Source of the DNA: DATKPE01 sp033854175
Lineage (GTDB): Bacteria; Bacteroidota; Ignavibacteria; UBA10030; SZUA-254
Direction of reading: 5' to 3'
DNA length: 64,000 bases
Assembly (NCBI GenBank): GCA_033854175.1
Contig: JAWOKN010000021.1
Location: forward strand, 1 to 64,000
Part shown: piece after piece, positions 51,042 to 61,347 of the stretch
How positions within the stretch are numbered: position 1 is the first letter of the stretch
Layout of the letters: each line of letters begins with the position of its first letter
Translations under genes and position numbers: made by a program
Notes under the pieces: model-generated
Databases searched by the model: none
The model's input: the letters and a program-made list of their open reading frames with translations, nothing else
Told to the model about the DNA's origin: nothing

Positions 51042-52838
51042 ATGCCGCAAAAGATCACGCACGACATACTTCTGAAGGCAAAACAGTACGGGTTCTCCGA
51101 CCGCCAGCTTGCGCACCTCTGGCATACGGACGAGTCGGTTGTGCGGGACCTGAGGAAATCCCTCAATGTCCGCTCGGTGTTTAAAACCGTCGACACCTGT
51201 GCCGCGGAATTCGCGGCGGAGACGCCCTATCACTACTCCACCTACGAGCAGGAGAATGAAGTCAAAGTCTCGCCCCGGAAAAAAGTCATCATCCTCGGCG
51301 GTGGCCCGAACCGCATCGGGCAGGGGATTGAGTTCGACTATTGCTGCGTCCACGGGATTTTCGCACTCGAAGAAGAGGGGTACGAGACGATCATGATCAA
51401 CTGCAATCCCGAAACGGTTTCGACCGATTATGATCAGGCCGACAAGCTTTACTTTGAACCGCTGACGCTCGAAAACGTCCTTGACATCTATACGGCGGAA
51501 CAACCTGAGGGTGTCATGGTCAGTTTCGGGGGCCAGACCCCGCTGAAACTCGCGAAGGCGCTCGAGGCCAATGGGATGCGGATTCTCGGAACATCCTCCG
51601 AAAGCATTGACATCGCTGAGGACCGAAAACGGTTCGGTGATCTTCTGAAAAAGCTCCAGATACCCCATCCGAGGGACGGCACCGCGGTATCGGTCGATGA
51701 GGCGAGGAAAGTTGCCTCGGCGATCGGTTATCCGGTACTTGTCCGGCCTTCCTATGTATTGGGCGGGCGGGGGATGGAGATTGTCTACAAACCCGAGACC
51801 CTGGATGATTACATGAGGAATGCCGTTGATGTCTCGCCGGGTCTTCCGATCCTGATTGATAAATTTCTGGAGGACGCGAGGGAATTTGATGTCGATGCGG
51901 TCTGCGACGGCCGGGATGTTCTCATTGGCGGTGTATTACAGCATATCGAGGAAGCGGGGATACATTCGGGGGACAGCGCCTGTGTTTTGCTGCCGCAGTC
52001 GGAAAGCGTCCAGGTGATCGAGCAATTGAAGGATTTCACACGGAAGCTTGCCCTTGCCCTTGATGTCCGGGGTCTGGTGAACGTGCAATGTGCCGAGAAG
52101 GACGGGATTGTCTACGTCCTTGAGGTCAATCCCCGTGCATCCCGGACGGTTCCGTTTATCAGCAAGGCCATGGATGTACCGCTTGCGAAGATTGCGACGA
52201 AGGTCATGCTGGGGAGATCCCTCCGTGAACTTGGCGTTCCCCTGGAGCAGCGTCCGAAGCATATCGCCGTGAAGAATCCCGTTTTCCCGTTCGGGAAGTT
52301 TCCGAAGGCAAAGGTCTATCTCGGCCCCGAAATGCGGTCGACCGGGGAGGTCATGTCGATCTCCGATGACTTTGGCGAAGCGATTGCAAAGGCGTTTCTG
52401 GGTGTCGGGGGGAGCATCCCGACCGAGGGGGGTGTTTTCGTGAGTGTCAACAACAATGACAAGAATTACCGGACGTTGGAAGTGGCAAAGGGGTTCATCC
52501 GCAACGGATTCAAGATCTACGCGACCGCCGGGACATCGAAATACCTTTCAGAGCACGGAATTGCCAATACGATGGTCTACAAGGTCAATGAAGGCCGCCC
52601 GAACATTGTCGACGCGGTGAAGAACGGACAGATTCAGATTCTCATCAACACGCCGCTCGGCGAAAATTCCCGGTTTGACGAGCTGGCAATCGGCAGCGCG
52701 GCACTCGAGGCGAAACTCCCGATCATTACAACCATATCGGCCGCGGCGGCCGTCGTCAGGGGGATTCAATGGATGCGGGAACGGTCATCGAGTGTGAAAT
52801 CATTGCAGGAATATCATGCCCAGCACGCAAGTGTGTAA
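51042..52838 (+). CDS. carB: Carbamoyl-phosphate synthase large subunit, C-terminal half
   Basis: 598 residues; with the N-half 1091, close to full CarB (1073 in E. coli). It starts in the oligomerisation domain (ITHDILLKAKQYGFSDRQLA), continues VDTCAAEF, then the second pre-ATP-grasp GGGPNRIGQGIEFDYCCVH, ATP-grasp RPSYVLGGRGMEIVY and EVNPRASRTVPF, and the MGS-like allosteric domain from about 460 (FIRNGFKIYATAGTSKYLSE). This half phosphorylates carbamate. CarA is not in this window. In-frame TAA at 51015 fixes ATG 51042 as the first possible Met. Confidence 0.93.
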   Translation: MPQKITHDILLKAKQYGFSDRQLAHLWHTDESVVRDLRKSLNVRSVFKTVDTCAAEFAAETPYHYSTYEQENEVKVSPRKKVIILGGGPNRIGQGIEFDYCCVHGIFALEEEGYETIMINCNPETVSTDYDQADKLYFEPLTLENVLDIYTAEQPEGVMVSFGGQTPLKLAKALEANGMRILGTSSESIDIAEDRKRFGDLLKKLQIPHPRDGTAVSVDEARKVASAIGYPVLVRPSYVLGGRGMEIVYKPETLDDYMRNAVDVSPGLPILIDKFLEDAREFDVDAVCDGRDVLIGGVLQHIEEAGIHSGDSACVLLPQSESVQVIEQLKDFTRKLALALDVRGLVNVQCAEKDGIVYVLEVNPRASRTVPFISKAMDVPLAKIATKVMLGRSLRELGVPLEQRPKHIAVKNPVFPFGKFPKAKVYLGPEMRSTGEVMSISDDFGEAIAKAFLGVGGSIPTEGGVFVSVNNNDKNYRTLEVAKGFIRNGFKIYATAGTSKYLSEHGIANTMVYKVNEGRPNIVDAVKNGQIQILINTPLGENSRFDELAIGSAALEAKLPIITTISAAAAVVRGIQWMRERSSSVKSLQEYHAQHASV

Positions 52839-52861
52839 ACATCACTAATGATGGAGGATAC

Positions 52862-53461
52862 ATGAAAATACCGTTATGGTTCTTTGTCTGTCTCCTGTTG
52901 ACGGGGTCAGTATATGGCCAGGATGAGATGATTGGTGCGCCGGTGAAGGTTGCGCTCGGAATTGGCGCGGGTCCGTCCACCCCCACAGGGTCATTGGGCG
53001 ATCGGGATGATGCCGGATGGAATGCCGCCGCGAAGGTCCGTCTGGAAGGATTGATCCCGCTGCAGATTGTCGGGATGGTTCAATACAACCGTCTTCCCAA
53101 CCGCTCGCAATCCGTCGCTCCGGCCGTGGTGGGCCCCATTGCGCCGGCCAGTTCGGGTGAGTATGATGTGGCATGGCTCTATGGTGCCGGTTTGGAATTC
53201 CCCATCTCGCTTCCCGTCATCCGGCCCTACATCGGTGTCGATGGTTTTGTGTCATCGCTTTCGAGCACGGCTGCGAACGCAAGTTCGATAACGAGGGAGG
53301 GGGTTGATGCCGGCATAGGGGCGCAGATTCCGTTTGCGGTTTTCGGAAACGTCAATGTGGAGTTCAAATACCAGATCTTCAATGTCGCCGGCAAGGAACA
53401 GAACGAAGATACGTATTCTCAGGTCATGGCGAATATCTCGCTTTCGTTCGGAATCCTGTGA
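52862..53461 (+). CDS. Small outer-membrane beta-barrel protein A
   Basis: 199 residues from ATG 52862, with GGAGG at 52854-52858. Signal peptide WFFVCLLLTGSVYGQ, then alternating strands with LEFPISLPVIRPYIGVDGF and a final aromatic SLSFGIL, the pattern of 8-stranded porin-like or OmpA-like barrels. The frame is open upstream into carB but that part is not real. Paralogous to the next gene. Function unknown. Confidence 0.78.
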   Translation: MKIPLWFFVCLLLTGSVYGQDEMIGAPVKVALGIGAGPSTPTGSLGDRDDAGWNAAAKVRLEGLIPLQIVGMVQYNRLPNRSQSVAPAVVGPIAPASSGEYDVAWLYGAGLEFPISLPVIRPYIGVDGFVSSLSSTAANASSITREGVDAGIGAQIPFAVFGNVNVEFKYQIFNVAGKEQNEDTYSQVMANISLSFGIL

Positions 53462-53531
53462 TGATGACCCCGGTTGGTCCGATGGGGAATATATTCGTAT
53501 ATTCCGGACTACGGATCAATCGGGAACTGTC

Positions 53532-54125
53532 ATGAGGAAATTCTTTCGGCAGCGTCTTCTTCTCTTGTGCATTGTTCTCCCGCTGAACGGGCTTTCAGGA
53601 CAGACGTCGGCGGGGAGTCACCTCGATATCGGACTCGGGGGCGGTTATGCAATCCCGAGGGGTGATTTTTCCGGAATTGCAAAAACCGGCTATCATATCG
53701 GTCTGAGGGGAAAGGTCTTTTCAAAAGGCTTTCTCCGCATCGACGCGGGTCTGCATTATAATAATCTCGGGATGGAGAAAGAAGTTCTGATTGCTCCCTT
53801 CGCTCCCCCCGTGATGGAACACGGCAGTCTCGGTTACTGGATGTTCTCCGCCGGTCTGGCGGTGGAGCCACGTATGGAGGGACCCGCGCCCTATGCCGGT
53901 GTTGATGCCCTGTTCAACCTGCTTGAAAGCACGCCGACGTTCGAGAGTCAGACTTCCCACACAGGGCTCAGCCTGGAGGGTGGGATTGCAATGCCGCTTC
54001 TTCCTTCGGTGTCCGTCGACGGCCATGTGCAGTATCAGATCCTCAACCTCTTCGATAAGGGTGGGAGCGGGGTGGCGATGACGCAGCTCGTCGCCGAACT
54101 GTCATTGTTCTTCACGGTTTTGTGA
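53532..54125 (+). CDS. Small outer-membrane beta-barrel protein B
   Basis: 197 residues from ATG 53532. Signal peptide RLLLLCIVLPLNGLSGQ, glycine-rich first strand LDIGLGGGYAIPRGDFSG, then PAPYAGVDALFNLLEST, GGIAMPLLPSVSVDGHVQYQ and ending SLFFTVL. It aligns with its upstream neighbour along the whole barrel (PYxGVD, YQIxN, QxxxxxSLxF), so the two come from a tandem duplication. It lies 16 bases before uvrA. Function unknown. Confidence 0.78.
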   Translation: MRKFFRQRLLLLCIVLPLNGLSGQTSAGSHLDIGLGGGYAIPRGDFSGIAKTGYHIGLRGKVFSKGFLRIDAGLHYNNLGMEKEVLIAPFAPPVMEHGSLGYWMFSAGLAVEPRMEGPAPYAGVDALFNLLESTPTFESQTSHTGLSLEGGIAMPLLPSVSVDGHVQYQILNLFDKGGSGVAMTQLVAELSLFFTVL

Positions 54126-54141
54126 ATGTGATATCCGTCGT

Positions 54142-56997
54142 ATGAAAAAAAAGTTATCCCCACGGGGTAAAAACTCTCCCTCGCCGCAGGCGGGAGTGCG
54201 CAGTGATGGGGGAGAGGTCATCACGATCCGCGGGGCGAGGGTGCACAACCTCAAAAACATTTCCCTTGATCTCCCCCGCAATAAATTGATCGTCCTGACC
54301 GGGGTCAGCGGCTCCGGCAAATCGAGTCTTGCGTTCGACACGATCTATGCCGAGGGTCAGCGAAGGTTTGTGGAAAGTCTTTCGTCCTACGCGCGCCAGT
54401 TTCTCGAGCGTATGGACAAACCGGACGTGGATTTCATCCGCGGTATCAGTCCGGCTATCGCGATCGAGCAAAAAACCGCCGCAAGAAACCCGAGGTCGAC
54501 CGTTGGTACCACGACCGAGATCTATGACTATCTTCGGCTTCTCTTCGCCCGCATCGGAAAAACCTTCTGCATGAAATGCGGAAATCTTGTCCAGCGTGAT
54601 TCGGTTTCGACCGTCATCGCGGCGCTCGATGCAAAATGCACCAAGACGCACGAACTCAGGCTCTATGTACTATTTCCCCTCCACCATCACAAGGATATCC
54701 CCCTTGACGTTGAGATTGAGCACTTAAAGAAAGAGGGATTTTTCAGGATCGTGACCGAGCATGACATCGTCGACCTCCACGAGCAGCGGTTGACGGCGAC
54801 GGCGAAGAGGAAGCCGGTTTTCGTATTGGTGGATCGGCTGATATACCGGAAGGGTGAAGAAAATCCGAGGCTTGGCGACTCGCTTGAAACCGCATTCAAG
54901 GCGGGGGATGGGTTTGCGGTGGTCAGGATCCTGGAGGAGAACGAGGATCTCCGTTTCAACCAGCATTTCGCATGTTCACGCTGCGGAACAAAACACGAGG
55001 AACCTGATCCCCGGTTGTTCTCGTTCAACAGCCCCTTCGGTGCCTGCCCCAAATGTCAGGGATTCGGCCGGTCGGTGGGGATCGATATGAAATTGGTCGT
55101 ACCCGATCCGGTCAAGTCTCTCCGCGATGGTGCCATCCAGCCCTGGACCGTCCCCAAATGGCATAATTGGCTCCGCGATCTGCTCCGTATCGCGTATGAT
55201 GCAAACCTGCGGATTGATGTGCCCTTTGAAAAGTTGTCGAAGAAAGAGATCGACATCGTCATGAACGGTTATGACGGGTTTAAGGGAATCAACGGTTTCT
55301 TCACGATGGTGGAAGGTAAGCTCTACAAGATTTACTACAGGATCCTCTTGAGCCGGTACCGGGGATACACCACGTGCAGTGCATGCGGCGGGGCGAGGCT
55401 CAGGCCGGAGGCACTGACCGTACGGATCGGCGGAAAGAATATGGCCGATATTGTCCGGATGACGATCGAGGACGTTTTTGCATTCTTTTCCGGCCTCTCC
55501 CTTCCGGCCTTTGAGAAGGAAATCGCAAAGCGGATTCTCCGCGAACTTCACCGCCGGCTGGGATATCTTGTAAACGTGGGAATAGGATATCTGACCCTCG
55601 ACCGGCTCTCGAGCACGCTCTCGGGAGGGGAATCTCAGCGGATCAACCTCGCGACGGCCCTCGGGTCATCCCTGGTCGGTTCCCTCTATGTCCTGGATGA
55701 ACCGAGTATCGGGCTCCATCCCCGGGACAATCAGAAACTGATCTCCATCCTCAGCGCGCTGCGGGACGTCGGTAACACGGTCATAGTCGTCGAGCACGAT
55801 TCGGACATGATGAAGGCCGCCGACGAGATCGTCGATCTGGGCCCGCGGGCTGGGGAATCGGGCGGGGAGATCGTAGCCCAGGGTGATTTCCGGGAGATCA
55901 CAAATACTGACGCTTCGCTCACCGGGAAATACCTCGGCGGAAAATTATCGATCAGCATCCCGGAGAAAAGGCGGCGGAAAACGCGGGCTTCAATTGTGCT
56001 GCGGGGCGCGTCGGCGCATAACCTCAAATCGATTGATGTCGAAATCCCGCTCAACATGTTCGTCGCCGTCACCGGTGTGAGCGGCTCCGGCAAAAGCACG
56101 CTTGTCCATGAAATACTCTACCGCGCCATCAAGTCGAGGAAGGGCACCCCGGTCGGTGAAGCGGGGGCCTATGGATCCATCGAGGGGGTGGATTTGATCG
56201 GCGACGTTGAGCTCATCGACCAGTCGCCGATTGGCAGGACGCCGCGCTCGAACCCCGTCACGTACATCAAGGGATTCGATTTGATCCGCGACCTGCTTGC
56301 AAACACGCAGGTGGCGAAAGTTCACGGGTACACGCCCGGATATTTTTCGTTCAATGTCGACGGCGGGAGATGTGAGGCATGTGAAGGGAGTGGAATTCAG
56401 ACGATTGAGATGCAGTTCCTTGCCGATCTCGAGCTCGTCTGTGAGGTTTGCCAGGGAAAGAGGTATAAAAAAGGTGTCCTGGAGATCCGCTACATGGGAA
56501 AAAATGTCGATGATATGTTGAACATGACGGTCACCGGGGCCATTGAATTTTTTTCCGCCCATCCCACGGGATTGAAAGTGGCACGGCGGTTGAAGGTTCT
56601 CGAGGACGTCGGCATGGGGTACATCAGACTCGGGCAATCCGCCACGACGTTATCGGGGGGAGAAGCGCAGCGGATCAAGCTCGCATCGCATCTCTCGCCG
56701 CATGAGGATGGCCAGCGCATCCTCTATATTCTCGACGAACCGACGACAGGTCTGCATTTTGACGACATCGCGAAGCTCCTCCGCGCCCTGAATGCACTCA
56801 TCGAGCGGGGGAATTCGGTTCTTCTCATCGAGCATAACATGGACGTGATAAAGTGTGCTGACTGGATCATCGATCTCGGACCCGAGGCAGGTGATAAGGG
56901 GGGCCGGGTAGTGGCTATGGGGACTCCTGAGGATGTCGCGAGGGTGCAGGAGAGCTATACCGGAAAATATCTCCGTCCGTATCTCCGCCCCGATTGA
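54142..56997 (+). CDS. uvrA: Excinuclease ABC subunit A
   Basis: 951 residues, full length. UvrA finds DNA lesions and loads UvrB in nucleotide excision repair. Two ABC cassettes: Walker A GVSGSGKSSLAFDTI (~50) and GVSGSGKSTLVHEIL (~650); signatures STLSGGESQRINLATAL and TTLSGGEAQRIKLA; Walker B VLDEPSIGLHPRD and ILDEPTTGLHFDD. Zinc fingers: CMKCG, CSRCGTKH to CPKCQGFG, CSACGG, and CEACEGSG to CEVCQGKR. An ~18-residue N-terminal Lys/Ser-rich extension is present before GEVITIRGAR. Convergent with the following porin-like gene. Confidence 0.97.
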   Translation: MKKKLSPRGKNSPSPQAGVRSDGGEVITIRGARVHNLKNISLDLPRNKLIVLTGVSGSGKSSLAFDTIYAEGQRRFVESLSSYARQFLERMDKPDVDFIRGISPAIAIEQKTAARNPRSTVGTTTEIYDYLRLLFARIGKTFCMKCGNLVQRDSVSTVIAALDAKCTKTHELRLYVLFPLHHHKDIPLDVEIEHLKKEGFFRIVTEHDIVDLHEQRLTATAKRKPVFVLVDRLIYRKGEENPRLGDSLETAFKAGDGFAVVRILEENEDLRFNQHFACSRCGTKHEEPDPRLFSFNSPFGACPKCQGFGRSVGIDMKLVVPDPVKSLRDGAIQPWTVPKWHNWLRDLLRIAYDANLRIDVPFEKLSKKEIDIVMNGYDGFKGINGFFTMVEGKLYKIYYRILLSRYRGYTTCSACGGARLRPEALTVRIGGKNMADIVRMTIEDVFAFFSGLSLPAFEKEIAKRILRELHRRLGYLVNVGIGYLTLDRLSSTLSGGESQRINLATALGSSLVGSLYVLDEPSIGLHPRDNQKLISILSALRDVGNTVIVVEHDSDMMKAADEIVDLGPRAGESGGEIVAQGDFREITNTDASLTGKYLGGKLSISIPEKRRRKTRASIVLRGASAHNLKSIDVEIPLNMFVAVTGVSGSGKSTLVHEILYRAIKSRKGTPVGEAGAYGSIEGVDLIGDVELIDQSPIGRTPRSNPVTYIKGFDLIRDLLANTQVAKVHGYTPGYFSFNVDGGRCEACEGSGIQTIEMQFLADLELVCEVCQGKRYKKGVLEIRYMGKNVDDMLNMTVTGAIEFFSAHPTGLKVARRLKVLEDVGMGYIRLGQSATTLSGGEAQRIKLASHLSPHEDGQRILYILDEPTTGLHFDDIAKLLRALNALIERGNSVLLIEHNMDVIKCADWIIDLGPEAGDKGGRVVAMGTPEDVARVQESYTGKYLRPYLRPD

Positions 56998-57024
56998 GGT
57001 GGACGGAATGCAGCCGGGAGCGGC

Positions 57025-57714
57025 CTAAATGGCGCTGCCGAACTTCAGGCTAATATAGAACCCACCGAATTCCTTTTTTGTCTCGTTCTGCAGATTCTCC
57101 AATCCTTTCGGATAGGGGAGGAAGTAATATCGGATATTCAGTCCGAGGACATTTGAATGCTCCGATCCAAAATACGCCCCGATGTCGAGATACCCGCCGA
57201 CAAAATACCGGGGGGATCCCTTTCCGATACCGGTGAAAAATTCCTCGTTATAGGGGAACATATAGATCATCGTCGGACCGGCCGCGGCGCTCACATACGG
57301 GCGGAAATTGTCCACGATGTCGTCCTTGAACAGTCGTCGTTCCAGTCCGGCAAAAAGGGGTAGTACGAGGAACCTGTTGACCTTGCCGGGTATGTAACGA
57401 TTGCCGAAGTAATCGATATACTCCTTTTCATTGTCATCGCCGGCTTCCGAGATTGAAAAATCGATGAAGGAGGAGAGCTCATCGGTATACTCATGCCGGT
57501 AAAATGTCCCCAGGCCGAACCCGCCGGCAGAAACCAGGACATCGACGCCGATCGAATTGTGACGATAATCCTGAATAACGGGTATGGAGTCCATGTTTGC
57601 GGCGGAATTTTTTGCAGTCAGGGTGTCCTTGATTGAAGGCTGGGTTTGGGCGTGGAGAAGAGGTGAAATACTCAGAGATACAAGAACGATTGTCAGATGC
57701 TTTCTGATAAACAT
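57025..57714 (-). CDS. Porin-like outer-membrane beta-barrel protein
   Basis: 229 residues. Signal peptide (LTIVLVSLSISPLLHAQ), a short polar linker, then beta-rich sequence: VDVLVSAGGFGLGTFYRHEY, RPYVSAAAGPTMIYMFPYNE, YLDIGAYFGSEHSNVLGLNI, ending GGFYISLKFGSAI. This pattern is common in FCB barrel proteins of unknown role. Own promoter candidate upstream. Convergent with uvrA. Confidence 0.75.
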   Translation of the reverse strand: MFIRKHLTIVLVSLSISPLLHAQTQPSIKDTLTAKNSAANMDSIPVIQDYRHNSIGVDVLVSAGGFGLGTFYRHEYTDELSSFIDFSISEAGDDNEKEYIDYFGNRYIPGKVNRFLVLPLFAGLERRLFKDDIVDNFRPYVSAAAGPTMIYMFPYNEEFFTGIGKGSPRYFVGGYLDIGAYFGSEHSNVLGLNIRYYFLPYPKGLENLQNETKKEFGGFYISLKFGSAI

Positions 57715-57760
57715 ACGCTTTGCCTATCGGTCGATTCCGGTGATAACGACTCTACAATGT

Positions 57761-57789
57761 AATATAAACCGGCGGGACGCTAAAGTCAA
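57761..57789 (-). promoter_or_regulatory. Promoter of the porin-like gene
   Basis: On the minus strand, TTGACT (57789-57784), 17 bases, TATATT (57766-57761). It also reads as CTTG-N20-TATATTAC. Leader to ATG 57714 about 40 bases. Confidence 0.45.
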
Positions 57790-57793
57790 GAAC

Positions 57794-58963
57794 CTATTCT
57801 ACGCCGAAGATGCCGAATTTGAGATAGAGGGTCTCCGGCATTGACGGAAGGAGGGGATGGTCGGGTGATGCACCTCGCCATTCAAGCAAACGGAGCGTTC
57901 TTCCGCTCTCGCGGGCCGAACGTTGCACCGTTTCGAGGAATTTTTCTGGGAAGATATGGTGGGAACACGATGCCGTCGCAAGGATTCCACCTTTTTTCAG
58001 CATTTTCATGGCCAGGGAGTTGATCTCCCTGTAAGCGCGTACGGCCTTCTGGACGGACTTTTTGGATTTGGCGAAGGAGGGAGGGTCGAGGATGATGAGA
58101 TCAAAATCCTTCTCCTCGTCGGCCGCTTTTCTCAGATATTCAAAGGCGTCGGAACAGAGAAAGGATACCTGGCCGGAAAGATTGTTCCTGCTGGCGTTTT
58201 CGCTTGCCCGCGCGATCGCCGTTTCAGAACTATCGATGCCGAGGGCGCTTTTTGCACCGCCTTTCGCGGCATTGAGGGCAAACCCCCCGTCATTGCAGAA
58301 GCAGTCCAGGACCGATCCACCGTGTGCATAGCGGCGGATTGCCTGGCGGTTCTCTCTCTGGTCAAGGAAAAATCCGGTCTTTTGTCCTTCGAGGAGATCG
58401 ATGGCGAAGCTCAAATTTCCTTCGGTCATGATGAGAGGCCCGCATGACCCTCGGAGGAGTCCTTTTCGCATCTCTAATCCTTCGAGCGTTCTTACGGGAA
58501 TATCGTTACGTTCGATCATCCCGCGAGGCTGGAGGAGTTCCTGGAGGATATCCGCGATAAGCGGGAGCCGCCGCTCCATTCCCGCCGACAGGATCTGAAG
58601 GGCGAGGAGATCTTCGTACTTGTCGACGATCAGACCTGGCAGAAAATCCGATTCCCCGTGAATGAGCCGGAAGGTTCCGGAATCCGGATACAATTTTTTC
58701 CGCAGGGTGTAAGCTGCCTCGATCCTCCTCTGAAAAAACTGTTCATCGGTCGGTTCATCCTTTTGCGTGAGGAGGCGAACCGCAATGAGTGATCTCGGAT
58801 TAAAGAATCCGATACCGAGTAACTTTCCCGTGTGATTTTCGAGCGTGACGATCTCACCGGCCTCGGGGGATCCGTCGACCGATGCGATTTCGTTGCTGAA
58901 CACCCAGAGGTGTCCGCCGGTTATCCGGTGATCTTCATTTTTTTTTAGAGTGACGCGTTTCAA
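57794..58963 (-). CDS. rlmI: 23S rRNA (cytosine-C5) methyltransferase RlmI-like
   Basis: 389 residues. An N-terminal PUA domain (about 1-75; HRITGGHLWVFSNEIASVDG), a central domain, and a Rossmann methyltransferase with VLDCFCNDGGFALNAAKGGA (SAM loop), the LDPPSFAKSK motif, and TASCSHHI, holding the candidate catalytic Cys. RlmI makes m5C1962 in E. coli 23S rRNA; the same family also includes other RNA m5C enzymes, so the exact site is inferred. Confidence 0.88.
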   Translation of the reverse strand: MKRVTLKKNEDHRITGGHLWVFSNEIASVDGSPEAGEIVTLENHTGKLLGIGFFNPRSLIAVRLLTQKDEPTDEQFFQRRIEAAYTLRKKLYPDSGTFRLIHGESDFLPGLIVDKYEDLLALQILSAGMERRLPLIADILQELLQPRGMIERNDIPVRTLEGLEMRKGLLRGSCGPLIMTEGNLSFAIDLLEGQKTGFFLDQRENRQAIRRYAHGGSVLDCFCNDGGFALNAAKGGAKSALGIDSSETAIARASENASRNNLSGQVSFLCSDAFEYLRKAADEEKDFDLIILDPPSFAKSKKSVQKAVRAYREINSLAMKMLKKGGILATASCSHHIFPEKFLETVQRSARESGRTLRLLEWRGASPDHPLLPSMPETLYLKFGIFGVE

Positions 58964-58985
58964 GCAGGATACCGATTATGGATGG

Positions 58986-59019
58986 AACAAAAATATGCGG
59001 CACCGGTGGGGGTGCCGCA
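58986..59019 (-). terminator. Rho-independent terminator after fba
   Basis: Perfect 9-bp stem TGCGGCACC (58996-59004) / GGTGCCGCA (59011-59019) with a 6-base loop. On the minus strand it is followed by TATTTTTGTT, the T-tract. It lies 13 bases after the fba stop and before rlmI. Confidence 0.85.
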
Positions 59020-59031
59020 CAGGAACCGAGA

Positions 59032-60090
<1,059 letters not shown>

Positions 60091-60154
60091 TCACAGCTCC
60101 GTGAAAATGGTTAATAATCTGGTTTCTCTATATATGAGGGGATTTGATGACGGG

Positions 60155-60186
60155 TCAATATACGAAAAAGAGCTGAAAAGGTGAAA
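60155..60186 (-). promoter_or_regulatory. Bacteroidota-type promoter of fba
   Basis: On the minus strand, TTTC (60186-60183), 20 bases, TATATTGA (60162-60155). Leader to ATG 60090 about 58 bases. Confidence 0.45.
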
Positions 60187-60356
60187 TCACGGGGGTGCCG
60201 TTGGGGGATTCCCGGATCAGGAAGAAAAGTCACCCGCCGCCCGCGCCACCTGATAGCGCAGCATCCGTCGTTGCATGTTCAGGGGAAGGGGATGACGAGG
60301 ACTGGAATACCTCAATCTCCGGAATGTTGCTTGAACGATTCCGGGTGCGGCGGCGA

Positions 60357-61220
60357 TTAAAATCTGAGGCCGTACGCGATGACAGTCGGTGTGAGGCGGA
60401 TTGTCGGTGCGGGGAAATGGAAATAGTTCAGAAGATGCTTGATCGAGTGGAGAAGCTCGCCGTCACCCGGGAGTTTTGTCATGTCGATATCGAGGCTCAG
60501 GTAGATTTCCCTGTCGCCGTTTCCTTTCAGGTCGAGATTTGTGACACCATACCCCACGGCAACGTTGAGAAACGGCAGAAAGGAAAGGATGCGGTTCCCG
60601 GTCAGGCCGGCGATATTGAAGCTCAGCCAGTAATTCTGGCTCTCATAATCATCGAATATTGTCCGGTAGTCGTGGTGCAGGTAACGTGTGGAAGGGGAGA
60701 AGCTCCACTTGGGTGAGATCGATCTCAGGAGCGGGTAGCGCTCCTGAACCAGGGCATAGGAACTTCCCAGTGTGTTCGCCGCAAGATCCCCGAAGCTGAA
60801 TCCCAGGTTGGGATGAAAACCGTCCTCGATTTCCACGTAGAGTTGCAGGGTGAATGCGAACAGGCTGCCATAGAGTGCGGCGCGGAGAGAGTCGATGCCT
60901 GACCAGCGCATTGATCCCCCGAGGATGTCTGCGACATAATAGGAGAAAAGAAAATGGCCGCATTTATCCGCTCCGAGGGGGGGAGCGTCGTCGACCGCGG
61001 CATGGAAGGGACCGCTTGTGCCCTTCCACCAGGAATTGTAATTCTGAATATGGGCGATCGTGACAACCACGGCTGATGCAGCCCCGACAGCAAGGAGCCG
61101 TGGCATATCGATCCTTGACGTTTCTGTGCCACGAACGGTATCGTCATTACCGGGCTGTGCCGGGCAGGGGGCATGCACGGTGAGAAAGGCGGTCAGGATA
61201 AAGACGGGATAATGCTTCAT
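60357..61220 (-). CDS. DUF2279-type exported protein
   Basis: 287 residues from ATG 61220. Signal peptide FILTAFLTVHAPCPAQ, one further hydrophobic segment (LLAVGAASAVVVTIAHI), then PLGADKCGHFLFSYYVADIL, the DK-x-x-H core of the DUF2279/YfiM family, and NLGFSFGDLAANTLGSSYAL. The C-terminal ~100 residues are beta-rich. Family function is unknown. The frame extends upstream to 61427, but that overlaps the divergent HAD gene and has no support. Confidence 0.75.
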   Translation of the reverse strand: MKHYPVFILTAFLTVHAPCPAQPGNDDTVRGTETSRIDMPRLLAVGAASAVVVTIAHIQNYNSWWKGTSGPFHAAVDDAPPLGADKCGHFLFSYYVADILGGSMRWSGIDSLRAALYGSLFAFTLQLYVEIEDGFHPNLGFSFGDLAANTLGSSYALVQERYPLLRSISPKWSFSPSTRYLHHDYRTIFDDYESQNYWLSFNIAGLTGNRILSFLPFLNVAVGYGVTNLDLKGNGDREIYLSLDIDMTKLPGDGELLHSIKHLLNYFHFPAPTIRLTPTVIAYGLRF

Positions 61221-61309
61221 GCTGTCTACGTTCAACTCGTGGGGGCGGTTGACCACACAATATACTGAAGGAAATCCAGGATGTCGAATCACCGGCATCG
61301 GCTGTGATC

Positions 61310-61341
61310 GTTGGAAACTCGGCCATTTTTTGGTATATTTT
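61310..61341 (+). promoter_or_regulatory. Promoter abutting the HAD phosphatase gene
   Basis: GTTG at 61310-61313, 20 bases, TATATTTT at 61334-61341 followed by G. The box ends 6 bases before ATG 61348, so the mRNA may be leaderless or nearly so. Confidence 0.45.
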
Positions 61342-61347
61342 GACCGT

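Noticed and set aside
60195..60716. Plus-strand open frame of 173 codons
   Set aside because: It runs antisense through the DUF2279 gene and the fba upstream region and shows no recognisable pattern; high GC produces many such frames.
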